In this document: positions 15,249 to 24,214 of the stretch, in pieces
Position numbering within the stretch: the stretch's first letter is position 1
Layout of the letters: every line of letters begins with the position of its first letter
NCBI RefSeq assembly: GCF_014650875.1
Contig: NZ_BMVU01000014.1
Location: 1 to 64,000, forward strand
DNA: 64,000 bases
Source: Streptomyces minutiscleroticus
GTDB taxonomy: Bacteria > Actinomycetota > Actinomycetes > Streptomycetales > Streptomycetaceae
Reading direction: 5' to 3'
Position numbers and translations under genes: made by a program
Notes under the pieces: generated by a model
Databases searched by the model: none
What the model saw: the letters and a program-made list of their open reading frames with translations, nothing else
What the model was told of the DNA's origin: nothing

Positions 15249-16097
15249 TCAGGCCGGGGCCGCGCCGGCGGCCGGAGCCGACGGGGCGCCGTCGGCGCCC
15301 GCCTCCTCCGCCTTGGCGGCGGCGATCCGCTCGTCCGCCGCGGCGCGGATGGCGCGCCAGGCGGACTCGGCGGCCTGCTGCTCCGCCTCCTTCTTGCTGC
15401 GGCCGGTGCCGGTGCCGTACGAGACGCCTCCGACGCGGGCGGCAGCAGTAAAGGTCTTCTCGTGGTCCGGGCCGGTCTCCGTGACCAGGTACTCGGGCAC
15501 GCCGAGTCCCTCGGTCGCGGTGAGCTCCTGGAGACTGGTCTTCCAGTCCAGGCCCGCGCCCAGGTTCGAGGACTTCTCGATCAGGGGGTCGAAGAGCCGG
15601 TGGACGAGTTCGCCCGCCGCCTCCAGGCCCTGGTCGAGGTAGACCGCGCCGATCACCGCTTCGAGGGTGTCGGCGAGGATGGACGCCTTGTCCCGGCCGC
15701 CCGTCCCCTCTTCGCCCCGGCCGAGCCGGATGAAGGAGCCGAGGTCGAGCCCGCGGCCCACCTCCGCCAGCGCACGCGAGTTGACCACCGCGGCCCGCAG
15801 CTTGGCCAGCTGGCCCTCGGGCAGGTCGGGGTGGGTGCGGTACAGCGTGTCCGTGACCACGAGGCCGAGGACGGAGTCCCCGAGGAACTCCAGGCGCTCG
15901 TTGGTCGGCAGACCGCCGTTCTCGTACGCGTAGGAACGGTGGGTCAGCGCGCGCACCAGAAGGGCGGACTCGAGCTTGTACCCGAGCCGCCCTTCCAGAA
16001 GCGTGTGGGACGAGGCCGTGGTGTCCGCCTTCTTCTTGGCGGCCGAGTCCGTCTTGGCGTCAACCGCCTTCTTTGGACTGGACACAGTGCCTCTCAC
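15249..16097 (-). CDS. rnc: Ribonuclease III
   Basis: Double-strand-specific endoribonuclease for rRNA processing and mRNA turnover. In S. coelicolor the orthologue is AbsB, a global regulator of antibiotic production. The product is 282 aa: a Lys/Ala-rich N-terminal extension (~1-28), the catalytic domain with NERLEFLGDSVL at 66-77 and KASILADTLEAVIGAVYLDQG, then a dsRNA-binding domain ending KKEAEQQAAESAWRAI. The tail is Ala/Pro-rich. The start is uncertain: GTG 16097 is 7 nt after rpmF, while GTG 16085 has GAGAGG 4 nt upstream. It is the last gene of the DUF177-rpmF-rnc operon. Confidence 0.95.
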   Translation of the reverse strand: MRGTVSSPKKAVDAKTDSAAKKKADTTASSHTLLEGRLGYKLESALLVRALTHRSYAYENGGLPTNERLEFLGDSVLGLVVTDTLYRTHPDLPEGQLAKLRAAVVNSRALAEVGRGLDLGSFIRLGRGEEGTGGRDKASILADTLEAVIGAVYLDQGLEAAGELVHRLFDPLIEKSSNLGAGLDWKTSLQELTATEGLGVPEYLVTETGPDHEKTFTAAARVGGVSYGTGTGRSKKEAEQQAAESAWRAIRAAADERIAAAKAEEAGADGAPSAPAAGAAPA

Positions 16098-16104
16098 CAG
16101 CCGC

Positions 16105-16278
16105 TCAGACCTCGAGGACCTGGCGCTTGTTGTAGGTGCCGCAAGACGGGCACGCGATGTGCTGCAGCTTGGGCTCGTGGCAGCGCTCGCACGCAACCAG
16201 GGTGGGGACCGCAGCCTTCCACTGCGACCGGCGGTGGCGCGTGTTGCTGCGCGACATCTTCCGCTTCGGAACAGCCAC
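16105..16278 (-). CDS. rpmF: 50S ribosomal protein L32
   Basis: The 57-aa ribosomal protein has the N-terminus VAVPKRKMSRSNTRHRR and a four-Cys zinc ribbon, CERCHEPK then CPSC, the zinc-containing (C+) form. GTG 16278 is preceded by AGGAG 8 nt upstream and overlaps the end of the DUF177 gene region, whose stop lies 2 bp before. The DUF177-rpmF-rnc order is widely conserved in actinobacteria and suggests translational coupling. Confidence 0.97.
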   Translation of the reverse strand: MAVPKRKMSRSNTRHRRSQWKAAVPTLVACERCHEPKLQHIACPSCGTYNKRQVLEV

Positions 16279-16280
16279 GG

Positions 16281-16925
16281 CTACTTCTCCTGCTTCTCGT
16301 CGACGCCCGCTTCGGCGCCGCTCATCTCGTCCTTCTCGCCGTCTCCGAGTGAACCGGCGAGTCCCTGCAAAGCCGCCCAACGGATGTCGACGGCGTCGTG
16401 GTGGTGGTCCGGGTCGTCCGCCAGCCGTGCGCCGCACTCGGCGCACAGACCAGGGCAGTCGTCCTGGCACACCGGCTGCATCGGCAGTGCGAGCACCACC
16501 GCGTCACGCAGCACGGGCTCGAGGTCGAACAGGCCGTCCTCGAGGAAGAGCCTGTCCTCGTCTTCCTCGGCGTCGTCGGCCGGCTCCGTCTTCACACGGC
16601 CCCGGTCATCGGCGTCAGGGTACGAGAACATCTCCTGGAAGTCCGCTTCGAGCTCCAGCTCCAGCGGCTCCAGACACCTTACGCACTCCCCCTCGGCCCG
16701 TGCACGGGCGGTGCCTGTGACGAGCACCCCTTCCATGACCGACTCGAGGCGGAGCTCGAGCTCCACCGGCGCGCCTTCCGGCACTCCGATGACCCCCTGG
16801 AGACCGAGGTCCCGGGGAGCGTCGACCGTACGGCTCAGACGCTGCAGCGCACCAGGACGCCGGCCCAGCTCGTGCGTGTCGAACACGAGGGGGTTGCGGT
16901 GGTCGAGGTGGGCGTTGGCGGCCAT
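16281..16925 (-). CDS. DUF177 / YceD family protein
   Basis: The 214-aa YceD homologue is encoded directly upstream of rpmF, as in most bacteria. Family elements are RNPLVFDTHELGRRPG at the start, the Cys-containing GECVRCLEPLELE, the acidic centre, and the C-terminal CQDDCPGLCAECG knuckle. In other bacteria and plants YceD proteins act in 23S rRNA accumulation, consistent with its pairing with L32. ATG 16925 was chosen because the extra 47 upstream codons are not family-like. The tail after ~195 is Glu/Lys-rich. Confidence 0.9.
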   Translation of the reverse strand: MAANAHLDHRNPLVFDTHELGRRPGALQRLSRTVDAPRDLGLQGVIGVPEGAPVELELRLESVMEGVLVTGTARARAEGECVRCLEPLELELEADFQEMFSYPDADDRGRVKTEPADDAEEDEDRLFLEDGLFDLEPVLRDAVVLALPMQPVCQDDCPGLCAECGARLADDPDHHHDAVDIRWAALQGLAGSLGDGEKDEMSGAEAGVDEKQEK

Positions 16926-17097
16926 GTCAGCTTTCGGTCTTCGGGGCTCGGGGAGGTGCCGCCCGCCTCGGACGCGGGAGGGCGTTCCGGGGATCGGGGC
17001 AGCGCTGATCGCGTACTCGCACGCGACCGAAGAGCCAGGATACTGGACCTTTCGCTCCCGGCCCAATCCGGTCCGTCCCCGGTGTCCCCGGTCACCT

Positions 17098-18162
17098 TCA
17101 GTGACCGCCGCGCCCCTGCTCGTACTGGCGCAGCTGCTCGGCGCTGATCATGCTCGTGTCGAAGAGGCTGGTCTCGTCGAGGGCCTGGGGCTGGGCGTAC
17201 CCCTGGGGCTGCGGGGCCGGGTCGTACGCGGGCTGCTGCGGGTACGCGCCGTACGGGTCGGCCTGCTGGTAGCCGTACGCGTCCTGCTGGGCGTACTGCT
17301 GCTGGTAGCCGTAGGGGTCGGCGGCCTGCTGGTCCTGGTAGCCGTAGGAGTCCTGCCCGTAGGGCTGCTGGGCGGGGACCGCGGGCTGCTGCGGCGCCGG
17401 GGCCGCGGCGGGCTGCGCGGCCTGTACGGGCCGGCTCGGCTCGTCGGCGAGGGCCGCGAGGTCGGCCAGGTAGTCGGCGTCGCTGGTGTGCTGGACGGTC
17501 GTCCCGTCGCCGCCGAGGTCGCCGAGGTCGTCGGTGGCGATGCGGCCGTGCAGCTTCTGCCGGCCGCGGCCGACCGCCTCCAGGGTCTTGGCCAGGACGG
17601 CCTCGAAGGCGCCGAGCTTGACGTCGACGTACTCGTCCGCGGTGCGGCGCAGGGTCTCCGGGTCGTGGCTGCGCTCGGGGGCGTCCTCGTCCTCGTAGCC
17701 CCGCTCGTCGACGCCCGGGCCGGTGCCGAGGAGCTTCTCGCGGCCGCGGCCGACGGAGCCGAGGGTCTTGGTGAGGACGACCTCGAAGTTGGCGAGCTTG
17801 GAGTCGACGTAGTCGTCGGCCTCCGCGCGGATCTCCTCGGCCTCCCGGCGGGCCTCGGCGAGGATGCGGTCCGCCTCGTTCTGCGAGCGGCGGGCGACCT
17901 CCGTGTCGGAGATCAGCGAGCCGCGCTCGGCGTGCGCGGACTCGATGATCCGCTCGGCCTCCCGGCGCGCCTGCTCCACCATCTGCTCGCGGCCGCCGAT
18001 CAGCTCCTGGGCCTGCGCGAGGGACCCGGGCAGGGCCTCGCGCACCTCTTCGAGCATCGCGAGCAGTTCGGCGCGGTTGACCACGCAGGAGGCCGACATG
18101 GGCATGGACCGGGCGCCGGAGACCGCCGCGACGATCTCATCGAGCTTCTTCTGCACGTCCAC
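17098..18162 (-). CDS. DivIVA-like coiled-coil protein with internal repeat
   Basis: The 354-aa protein is often annotated as cell division initiation protein or ATP synthase b-like. A coiled coil occupies ~35-118. Two copies of a ~30-residue repeat follow, DDYVDSKLANFEVVLTKTL-GSVGRGREKLLG and DEYVDVKLGAFEAVLAKTL-EAVGRGRQKLHG. The C-terminal third is Gln/Tyr/Pro-rich with repeated YGYQQ and DPYG units, probably disordered. No membrane helix is seen. GTG 18162 begins MDVQKKLDEIV. It lies between DUF177 and coaD on one strand. A role in polar growth or cell-wall assembly is inferred from the coiled coil only. Confidence 0.8.
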   Translation of the reverse strand: MDVQKKLDEIVAAVSGARSMPMSASCVVNRAELLAMLEEVREALPGSLAQAQELIGGREQMVEQARREAERIIESAHAERGSLISDTEVARRSQNEADRILAEARREAEEIRAEADDYVDSKLANFEVVLTKTLGSVGRGREKLLGTGPGVDERGYEDEDAPERSHDPETLRRTADEYVDVKLGAFEAVLAKTLEAVGRGRQKLHGRIATDDLGDLGGDGTTVQHTSDADYLADLAALADEPSRPVQAAQPAAAPAPQQPAVPAQQPYGQDSYGYQDQQAADPYGYQQQYAQQDAYGYQQADPYGAYPQQPAYDPAPQPQGYAQPQALDETSLFDTSMISAEQLRQYEQGRGGH

Positions 18163-18293
18163 CGTGTGCTCGCCACTCTCTACAGCTTGATGGAGACGGA
18201 CGGGACGACTGTACGGCCAGTCGGCGGCGGCCGGACACCGGGTGACGGGCCGTCAGGCCGGCGGCCCGGCCGGACGGGGCGCGGGCCCGGCGC

Positions 18294-18803
18294 TCAGTCC
18301 TTGGCCAGGCGCCGGCTCAGCGCCTCCAGGACCACCGGCGGTACCAGGTGGGAGACGTCGCCGCCCCAGGTCGCGACCTCCTTGACGAGCGAGGAGGACA
18401 GGAAGCTGTAGGTGGGGTTGGTCGGGACGAAGAGGGTCTCGACGCCCGAGAGGCCGTTGTTCATCTGGGCCATCTGCAGCTCGTAGTCGAAGTCGCTGAC
18501 CGCGCGCAGGCCCTTCACGATCGCGGGGATGTCGCGCTGCTTGCAGAAGTCGACGAGGAGGCCGTGGAAGGACTCCACCTGGACGTTGCCGAACTCGGAG
18601 GTGACCGAGCGGATCAGCTCGATCCGCTCCTCGATGCCGAAGAGGCCCTTCTTCGACTGGTTGATCATCACCGCGACGTGCACGACGTCGTAGAGCTTGG
18701 AGGCCCGGGCGATGATGTCGAGATGTCCATTGGTGATCGGGTCGAACGACCCGGGACAGACGGCGCGGCGCAACTGAGTTCCCTCGCTCTCCGGTCCGGT
18801 CAT
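18294..18803 (-). CDS. coaD: Phosphopantetheine adenylyltransferase
   Basis: This enzyme catalyses the fourth step of coenzyme A synthesis, adenylating 4'-phosphopantetheine. The 169-aa protein has the nucleotidyltransferase motif CPGSFDPITNGHLDII (the T/HxGH site) near 14-29, the substrate loop KGLRAVSDFDYELQMAQMN, and TYSFLSSSLVKEVATWGG near the end, which carries the second conserved Ser/Arg region. Start ATG 18803 overlaps the rsmD stop in an ATGA junction, so the two are translationally coupled; rsmD-coaD pairing is standard in bacteria. Confidence 0.97.
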   Translation of the reverse strand: MTGPESEGTQLRRAVCPGSFDPITNGHLDIIARASKLYDVVHVAVMINQSKKGLFGIEERIELIRSVTSEFGNVQVESFHGLLVDFCKQRDIPAIVKGLRAVSDFDYELQMAQMNNGLSGVETLFVPTNPTYSFLSSSLVKEVATWGGDVSHLVPPVVLEALSRRLAKD

Positions 18804-19387
18804 CGTGCGTCTTCGCACGTAGAGGCGGCGCGACCGTACCAAAACGTTCCCTCGCCGTAGCGACGGGACCGCAGCGGCTCGAAGCCCGCCGGCCAGGTGA
18901 ACTCGCCACCTCTTGTACTGCGTTCAACGGTGACGAGGGCGCCGTCCGCGAGCCAGCCCCCGGCCGCGAGTGTGAGCAGGATCATCCGGAGATCGTCGTC
19001 CGGCACCGCGTACGGCGGATCGAGGAACACCAGGTCGTACGGGGTCTGCGGCGCGGGTCCCTGGACGACCTGCGCCGCCTTGCCGGCTCGCACCTCGGCG
19101 CCGGGCAGGCCGAGCGCCCTCACGTTCTCCCGGATGGTGCGCACCGCGCGGGCGTCGGACTCCACCAGCAGCACGTGGGCGGCGCCGCGCGAGAGGGCCT
19201 CCAGGCCCACGGCGCCGGACCCGCCGTACAGGTCGAGCACGCGCTCGCCGTCGAGGGCGCCGCCGAGCAGGGACTGCCAGGTGGAGAACAGGCCCTCGCG
19301 CGCGCGGTCCGAGGTGGGGCGGGTGCCGGTGCCCGGCGGAACGGCCAGACGGCGTCCGCCGGCCCGGCCGGCGATCACGCGGGTCAT
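18800..19387 (-). CDS. rsmD: 16S rRNA (guanine(966)-N2)-methyltransferase
   Basis: The 195-aa SAM-dependent methyltransferase modifies G966 of 16S rRNA. It starts MTRVIAGRAGGRRL, continues with RPTSDRAREGLFSTW, the SAM-binding VLDLYGGSGAVGLEALSRG, and the catalytic VFLDPPYAVP motif. AAGGA lies 10 nt before ATG 19387; upstream in-frame codons do not match the family. It overlaps coaD by 4 nt. Confidence 0.95.
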   Translation of the reverse strand: MTRVIAGRAGGRRLAVPPGTGTRPTSDRAREGLFSTWQSLLGGALDGERVLDLYGGSGAVGLEALSRGAAHVLLVESDARAVRTIRENVRALGLPGAEVRAGKAAQVVQGPAPQTPYDLVFLDPPYAVPDDDLRMILLTLAAGGWLADGALVTVERSTRGGEFTWPAGFEPLRSRRYGEGTFWYGRAASTCEDAR

Positions 19388-19494
19388 GTCGGGGGTCCTT
19401 GTCGCTGCGGTGACGGGCGGATGGGTCGCGGGGGTGCGGTGGTACCGCTCCCCCACCCCAGTCTCTCAGCAGGGACGGGCGGGACCACCCCCTG

Positions 19495-21705
19495 TCACCC
19501 CTTGTCCAGGTACTGCTCCCGCTCCTCGTCCAGCAGGGCGTCCAGGGCGGTGCGCAGGGCCGGGAGGCCCGACAGGTCCGGGTCGGCGGCGACCACGGCG
19601 GCGGCCTCCTCGCGGGCCGCGGCGATGACCTCCTCGTCGTCGATGACGGCGAGCATGCGCAGCGAGGAGCGGGCCCCGGACTGCGCCTGGCCCAGGACGT
19701 CGCCCTCCCGGCGCTGTTCCAGGTCGATGCGGGAGAGCTCGAAGCCGTCGAGCGTGGACGCCACCGCATTGAGCCGGGCGCGGGCGGCGCTCGCCTCGGG
19801 CATCTCGGTGACCAGCAGGCACAGCCCGGCGGCGGAGCCGCGGCCGACGCGGCCGCGCAGCTGGTGGAGCTGGGAGACGCCGAAGCGGTCGGCGTCCATG
19901 ACGACCATGGCCGTCGCGTTCGGGACGTTGACGCCGACCTCGATGACCGTCGTCGCGACCAGGACGTCCGTCTCGCCGGCGGCGAAGCGGCGCATCACGG
20001 CGTCCTTGTCGTCGGGCTGCATCCTGCCGTGCAGGACCTCCACCCGCAGGCCCTTCAGCGGGCCCCTGGCCAGCTGGTCGGCGACCTCCAGGACGGCGAG
20101 CGGGGGCCGCTTCTCGGCGTCGTCCTCGGCGGACCGCTTCGCCTTCTTGGCGTCGTCCTCCTCGTCGCCGATGCGGGGGCAGACCACGTACGCCTGGTGG
20201 CCGTTCTGCACCTCCTCGCGCACGCGCTCCCAGGCGCGGGCCAGGAAGTGCGGCTTGTCGGCGGCCGGGACGACGTGGCTGGCGATCGGCGAGCGCCCGG
20301 CGGGGAGCTGGTCGAGGACCGAGGTCTCCAGGTCGCCGAAGACCGTCATCGCGACCGTGCGGGGGATGGGCGTGGCCGTCATGACCAGCAGGTGCGGCGG
20401 CTGCTTGCCCTTGCCGCGCAGGGCGTCGCGCTGCTCGACGCCGAAGCGGTGCTGCTCGTCGACCACGACCAGGCCCAGGTCCTGGAACTGCACCTTGTCC
20501 TCGATCAGCGCGTGCGTGCCGATGACGATGCCGGCCTCGCCGGTGACGAGGTCGAGCAGCGCCTGCCGGCGGGCGGCGGCGCCCATGGAGCCGGTCAGCA
20601 GCACCACCTTGGTGGCGTGCTCGGACCCGCCGAGCATCCCTCCCTCGGCCAGCTCCCCCATCATCTCGGTGACCGACCGGTGGTGCTGCTGGGCGAGCAC
20701 CTCGGTGGGCGCGAGCAGGGCGGCCTGCCCGCCCGCGTCGACGACGGCGAGCATGGCGCGCAGGGCCACCATCGTCTTCCCCGATCCGACCTCTCCCTGG
20801 AGCAGCCGGTGCATCGGGTGCTCGGTGGCCAGGTCGGTGAAGATCTCCTCGGAGACCTTGCGCTGGCCCTCGGTGAGGGTGAAGGGGAGCCTGGCGTCGA
20901 AGGCCGTGAGGAGGCCGTCGGGGGCGGGCCTGCGGGCGACGGCCGGGAGCTGGGCGTCGGCGTGCCGGCGGCGGGCCAGGGCGACCTGGAGGACGAACGC
21001 CTCGTCCCACTTCAGCCGCTCCCGCGCGTCCTCGATGTCCGCCTTGGTGTGCGGGCGGTGGATCTTCAGCAGCGCCTCGGGCAGCGGGACCAGGCCGCGG
21101 CCGTCGCGCAGGGAGGCGGGCAGCGGGTCGACGGCCTCCCGGGCGCTCGGCAGCACCGTCTGCACGGCCTTGGCGATCTTCCAGGACTCCAGCTTGGCCG
21201 TGGCGGGGTAGATCGGGATGAGCGCCCCGGCCCAGCTGTCGATGGTCTCCGCGGGGTCGTCGCGGTCGGCGCGCAGCAGCTCGTACGCCGGGTGGGCGAG
21301 CTGGAGGCGGCGGTTGAAGACGGAGACCTTGCCGGCGAAGAGGGCGCGGGTGCCGGGCAGCAGCTCCTTGTGCGGCTTGTGCACGCCGTTGCCGAAGAAG
21401 ACCAGCTGGAGGCGGCCGCTGCCGTCCGTGATGGTGACTTCGAGCCGCTGGCCCTTGCCGCGGGGCGCCTTCGGCGAGGAGAACGTGTGCAGGCGGGCGT
21501 CGGCGACCTGGGCGACCACCGTCACGTGCTCGTCCATGGGCAGGTCCGCCAGGTGGGTGAGCTGCCCGCGCTCCTCGTACCGCCTGGGGTAGTGGTGCAG
21601 GAGGTCGCCGACGGTGTGCAGGCCGAGGTGCTCGGCCATCACCTTCGCGGTGGCGGCGCCGAGCGAGTTCTTCAGTGGTTCTTCGAGCGCGGGCACGGGA
21701 TCCAT
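19495..21705 (-). CDS. recG: ATP-dependent DNA helicase RecG
   Basis: Branch-migrating helicase that remodels stalled forks and Holliday junctions. The 736-aa protein has the N-terminal wedge/OB domain (~1-250, with LHHYPRRYEERGQ), helicase motif I GEVGSGKTMVAL, motif II VVVDEQHRFGVEQR, motif III MTATPIPRT, and the C-terminal TVIEVGVNVPNATAMVVMDADRFGVSQLHQLRGRVGR. A ~20-residue Lys/Glu/Asp-rich insert (EEDDAKKAKRSAEDDAEK) lies between the two RecA-like domains. ATG 21705 gives the family N-terminus MDPVPALEEPL; a longer start is possible. Confidence 0.96.
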   Translation of the reverse strand: MDPVPALEEPLKNSLGAATAKVMAEHLGLHTVGDLLHHYPRRYEERGQLTHLADLPMDEHVTVVAQVADARLHTFSSPKAPRGKGQRLEVTITDGSGRLQLVFFGNGVHKPHKELLPGTRALFAGKVSVFNRRLQLAHPAYELLRADRDDPAETIDSWAGALIPIYPATAKLESWKIAKAVQTVLPSAREAVDPLPASLRDGRGLVPLPEALLKIHRPHTKADIEDARERLKWDEAFVLQVALARRRHADAQLPAVARRPAPDGLLTAFDARLPFTLTEGQRKVSEEIFTDLATEHPMHRLLQGEVGSGKTMVALRAMLAVVDAGGQAALLAPTEVLAQQHHRSVTEMMGELAEGGMLGGSEHATKVVLLTGSMGAAARRQALLDLVTGEAGIVIGTHALIEDKVQFQDLGLVVVDEQHRFGVEQRDALRGKGKQPPHLLVMTATPIPRTVAMTVFGDLETSVLDQLPAGRSPIASHVVPAADKPHFLARAWERVREEVQNGHQAYVVCPRIGDEEDDAKKAKRSAEDDAEKRPPLAVLEVADQLARGPLKGLRVEVLHGRMQPDDKDAVMRRFAAGETDVLVATTVIEVGVNVPNATAMVVMDADRFGVSQLHQLRGRVGRGSAAGLCLLVTEMPEASAARARLNAVASTLDGFELSRIDLEQRREGDVLGQAQSGARSSLRMLAVIDDEEVIAAAREEAAAVVAADPDLSGLPALRTALDALLDEEREQYLDKG

Positions 21706-21800
21706 TGCACACCACGCCACCGACAATGCCGCACAGGCCCGGGACATCCGCTGGTCAGCCGGGTCGCGCGGGTCTCCGGTCCAGCGGGCCCCCGGTCCGG

Positions 21801-21864
21801 CGGCGCACTGGCCCAGCGGCGCACTGGCCCAGCGGGTCCCCGGTCCGGTGGTCCCCGGTCCGGT
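21801..21864. repeat. Short GC-rich tandem repeats between fakA-like gene and recG
   Basis: CGGCGCACTGGCCCAG occurs twice in tandem (21801-21832), then GGTCCCCGGTCCGGT twice in tandem (21835-21864). A third CGGCGTCCCCGTCCC-type pair follows to ~21905. The 215-bp gap is otherwise featureless. Replication slippage is the likely origin; transcription of recG runs through it from the upstream gene. Confidence 0.7.
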
Positions 21865-21920
21865 CGCGGCCGCGCCTCCGGCGTCCCCGTCCCCCCGGCG
21901 TCCCCGTCCCTCCGCCCGGC

Positions 21921-23741
21921 CTACTCGACGCCCACCAGCAGCAGCGCCCCCTGGCGCCCGCCCCGGTAGACCACCGTGTCGACGGCGAGGTGGGACTCGC
22001 GGACGTGGGCCTCCAGGCGCTCGGCGAGCGCGTCGGGGGCGTCGTCACCGAGGACGAGGGTGACCATCTCGCCGCCGGCGGAGAGCATGCGGTCGAGCAC
22101 GGTCGCCGCCGTCGCGGTCAGGTCGGAGCCGATCACGGCGACGTCGCCCTCGATGAGTCCGAGCACGTCGCCGGCCTGGCAGATGCCCGCCATGGTCCAG
22201 GACCGGCGCTCGGCGACGGCCAGTTCCGCGTACCGGGTCGCCCCCGCCGCCGAGGTCATCGCGACGACGTCCTCGTCGAAGCGGCGCCCGGGCTCGTGCA
22301 CGGCGAGCGCGGCGATGCCCTGCACCGCGGACCGCGTGGGGATCAGGGAGATCCGTACGCCCTCCGCGCGCGCCCGCTCGGCCGCGGCGGCCGCCGTGTG
22401 GCGCAGCTCGGCGTCGTTCGGCAGCAGCACCACCTCGCGCGCGTGCGCCCGCCGCACGGCCTCCAGGAGTTCCCCGCTGGCGGGCGGTTCCCCGGGGCGG
22501 GCCAGGACGGTGGTGGCCCCGGCCTGCGCGTACAGCCCGGCGAGCCCCTCGCCGGGGACGACCGCCACGACCGCGCGCTGCGCCCGCTCGCCCGCGGGCC
22601 CCTCCCCGCCGGCACCGGTGTGCGCGTCGCCGAGGCCGAAGTGCGTGATCCGGATGCGGTACGGGCGGCCGGCCTCGACGCCGGCCTCCACGGCGGCGCC
22701 CGCGTCGTCGACGTGCACGTGGACGTTCCACAGTCCGTCCCCGCCGACCACCACCAGCGAGTCGCCGAGCCCGTCGAGCCGGGCCCGCAGCCGGTCCACG
22801 GCGGCGTCCCCGGCCTCCAGGAGGTAGATCACCTCGTACGCCGGACCGCTCCCGTCGGCGGCGGTCGCGCCGTCCCCGCACGCCGCGTCCACGGGGTGTG
22901 CGCCCCCGGTCCGCACCGCCCGGCCGTCCGCCGCGGCCGCGCCCGGTACGGCCCCGCCCTGAGCGTTCCCGTCCGGAGCGCCCCTGTCGGCGACGGACGC
23001 GCCGTCCGCCTGCCCGGCGGTCCGTCCCCGCACGTGCCCCGCCGGCCTGCCCCCCGGCGCCTCCCCCGTGAACGTCTCCACCAGCGCCCCCAGCACCGTG
23101 ACCAGGCCGTGCCCGCCCGCGTCGACGACGCCCGCGCGGTCCAGGACCGCCAGCTGCCCCGGGGTGGCCGCGAGCGCCGTCCGCGCCCCCTCGTAGGCAG
23201 CCCGCGCGACCGCCGCGCAGTCGCCGTCGGCGCCCGTGGCCGCGTCGGCGGCGGCCGAGGCGACCGTGAGGACCGTGCCCTCGACGGGGTGGGCGACCGC
23301 CCGCCGGGCCGAGTCGGCGGCGTGCCGGAGCGCGCGCCGCAGCCCGGACCCGTCGCCGTGCGTGCCGGTGCCGTCCGCACCGTCCGTGCCGTCCGCGGCG
23401 AGCACCTGGGCCATGCCCCGCAGCAGCTGCGCGAGGATCGTGCCCGAGTTGCCGCGGGCGCCTATGAGCGCGCCGTGCGCCATGGCGCGCATCACGTCCG
23501 CCGCCGTGGGCCGCGAGACCGCCGGTGCCCCGGCGGCGCCGTCGTGGGCGGCGAAGACCGCCTCGACGGCCTGCGCGGCCGACTCCACGGTCAGGTACAG
23601 GTTGGTGCCGGTGTCGCCGTCGGCCACCGGGTACACGTTGATCGCGTCGATCTCCTCGCGCGCGCGGCCCAGGGCCCGCAGCGCGCGGTCGCACCAGGTG
23701 CGCACCGCGAGAGCGTCCAGTGTCTGCGGCACCTGCGCCAC
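21921..23741 (-). CDS. DAK2/DhaL-domain protein, FakA-like fatty acid kinase
   Basis: The 606-aa protein has an N-terminal DhaL (DAK2) ATP-binding domain with NVYPVADGDTGTNLYLT at 35-51, whose Asp41 and Asp43 bind the nucleotide Mg ions, plus GARGNSGTILAQLLRG and a GGHG motif. A ~75-residue Gly/Ala-rich spacer (about 228-302) is followed by the FakA middle and C-terminal domains (YEVIYLLEAGD, SLVVVGGDGLWNVHVHVDD, WTMAGICQAGDVLG). FakA phosphorylates fatty acids bound to a FakB carrier; no fakB gene is nearby. GTG 23741 follows GAGGAGG. The position upstream of recG is conserved in Gram-positive bacteria. Confidence 0.85.
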   Translation of the reverse strand: MAQVPQTLDALAVRTWCDRALRALGRAREEIDAINVYPVADGDTGTNLYLTVESAAQAVEAVFAAHDGAAGAPAVSRPTAADVMRAMAHGALIGARGNSGTILAQLLRGMAQVLAADGTDGADGTGTHGDGSGLRRALRHAADSARRAVAHPVEGTVLTVASAAADAATGADGDCAAVARAAYEGARTALAATPGQLAVLDRAGVVDAGGHGLVTVLGALVETFTGEAPGGRPAGHVRGRTAGQADGASVADRGAPDGNAQGGAVPGAAAADGRAVRTGGAHPVDAACGDGATAADGSGPAYEVIYLLEAGDAAVDRLRARLDGLGDSLVVVGGDGLWNVHVHVDDAGAAVEAGVEAGRPYRIRITHFGLGDAHTGAGGEGPAGERAQRAVVAVVPGEGLAGLYAQAGATTVLARPGEPPASGELLEAVRRAHAREVVLLPNDAELRHTAAAAAERARAEGVRISLIPTRSAVQGIAALAVHEPGRRFDEDVVAMTSAAGATRYAELAVAERRSWTMAGICQAGDVLGLIEGDVAVIGSDLTATAATVLDRMLSAGGEMVTLVLGDDAPDALAERLEAHVRESHLAVDTVVYRGGRQGALLLVGVE

Positions 23742-23990
23742 CTGCGCCTCCTCGAGCAGCCGAACGTGGGACGCAGCGTAGCCCCGGGCCGGCCGCCCAC
23801 CGGCACAGGGCCGGGGGCGACCCCCGGGCCGACCATGGTAGTTTCGTTGTACGGACGCAGTCGTTGTATGCTGCTCCGGTTGCCCGACCCGCTCGGGCCT
23901 TTTCCCTCGGCACCGCCACCGGGATCACAGATCCCACTCCCGGCATGCCGGGATTATCCGTAAGTGCATCTGAAGTCTTTGGAGTGACCC

Positions 23991-24176
23991 GTGGCTGCCA
24001 ACTGCGACGTCTGCGGCAAGGGGCCGGGCTTCGGCAACAACATCTCGCACTCGCACCGCCGTACGCCCCGTCGCTGGAACCCGAACATCCAGCGCGTGCG
24101 CACCGTGGTCGGCGGGACGCCGAAGCGCGTGAACGCTTGCACCTCGTGCATCAAGGCCGGCAAGGTCTCGCGCTGA
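23991..24176 (+). CDS. rpmB: 50S ribosomal protein L28
   Basis: The 61-aa ribosomal protein begins MAANCDVCGKGPGFGNNISHSHRRTPRRW and has the second pair CTSC near the end, so it is the four-Cys zinc-binding (C+) form; many Streptomyces also carry a zinc-free paralogue elsewhere. GTG 23991 follows TTGGAGTGACCC. It is divergent from the FakA-like gene; an AT-rich stretch at 23847-23872 (TTGTAC and TATGCT, 14 bp apart) may hold its promoter, though the spacing is short. Confidence 0.97.
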   Translation: MAANCDVCGKGPGFGNNISHSHRRTPRRWNPNIQRVRTVVGGTPKRVNACTSCIKAGKVSR

Positions 24177-24214
24177 CGACAGCTAGCGCGCGGCCACTGC
24201 TGGTTCGCTGCAGG

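Noticed and set aside
21776..21920. Tandem repeats between recG and the FakA-like gene considered as a CRISPR or integration site
   Set aside because: The units are 15-16 bp, directly adjacent without spacers, and purely GC slippage-type sequence; no cas or integrase gene is present.
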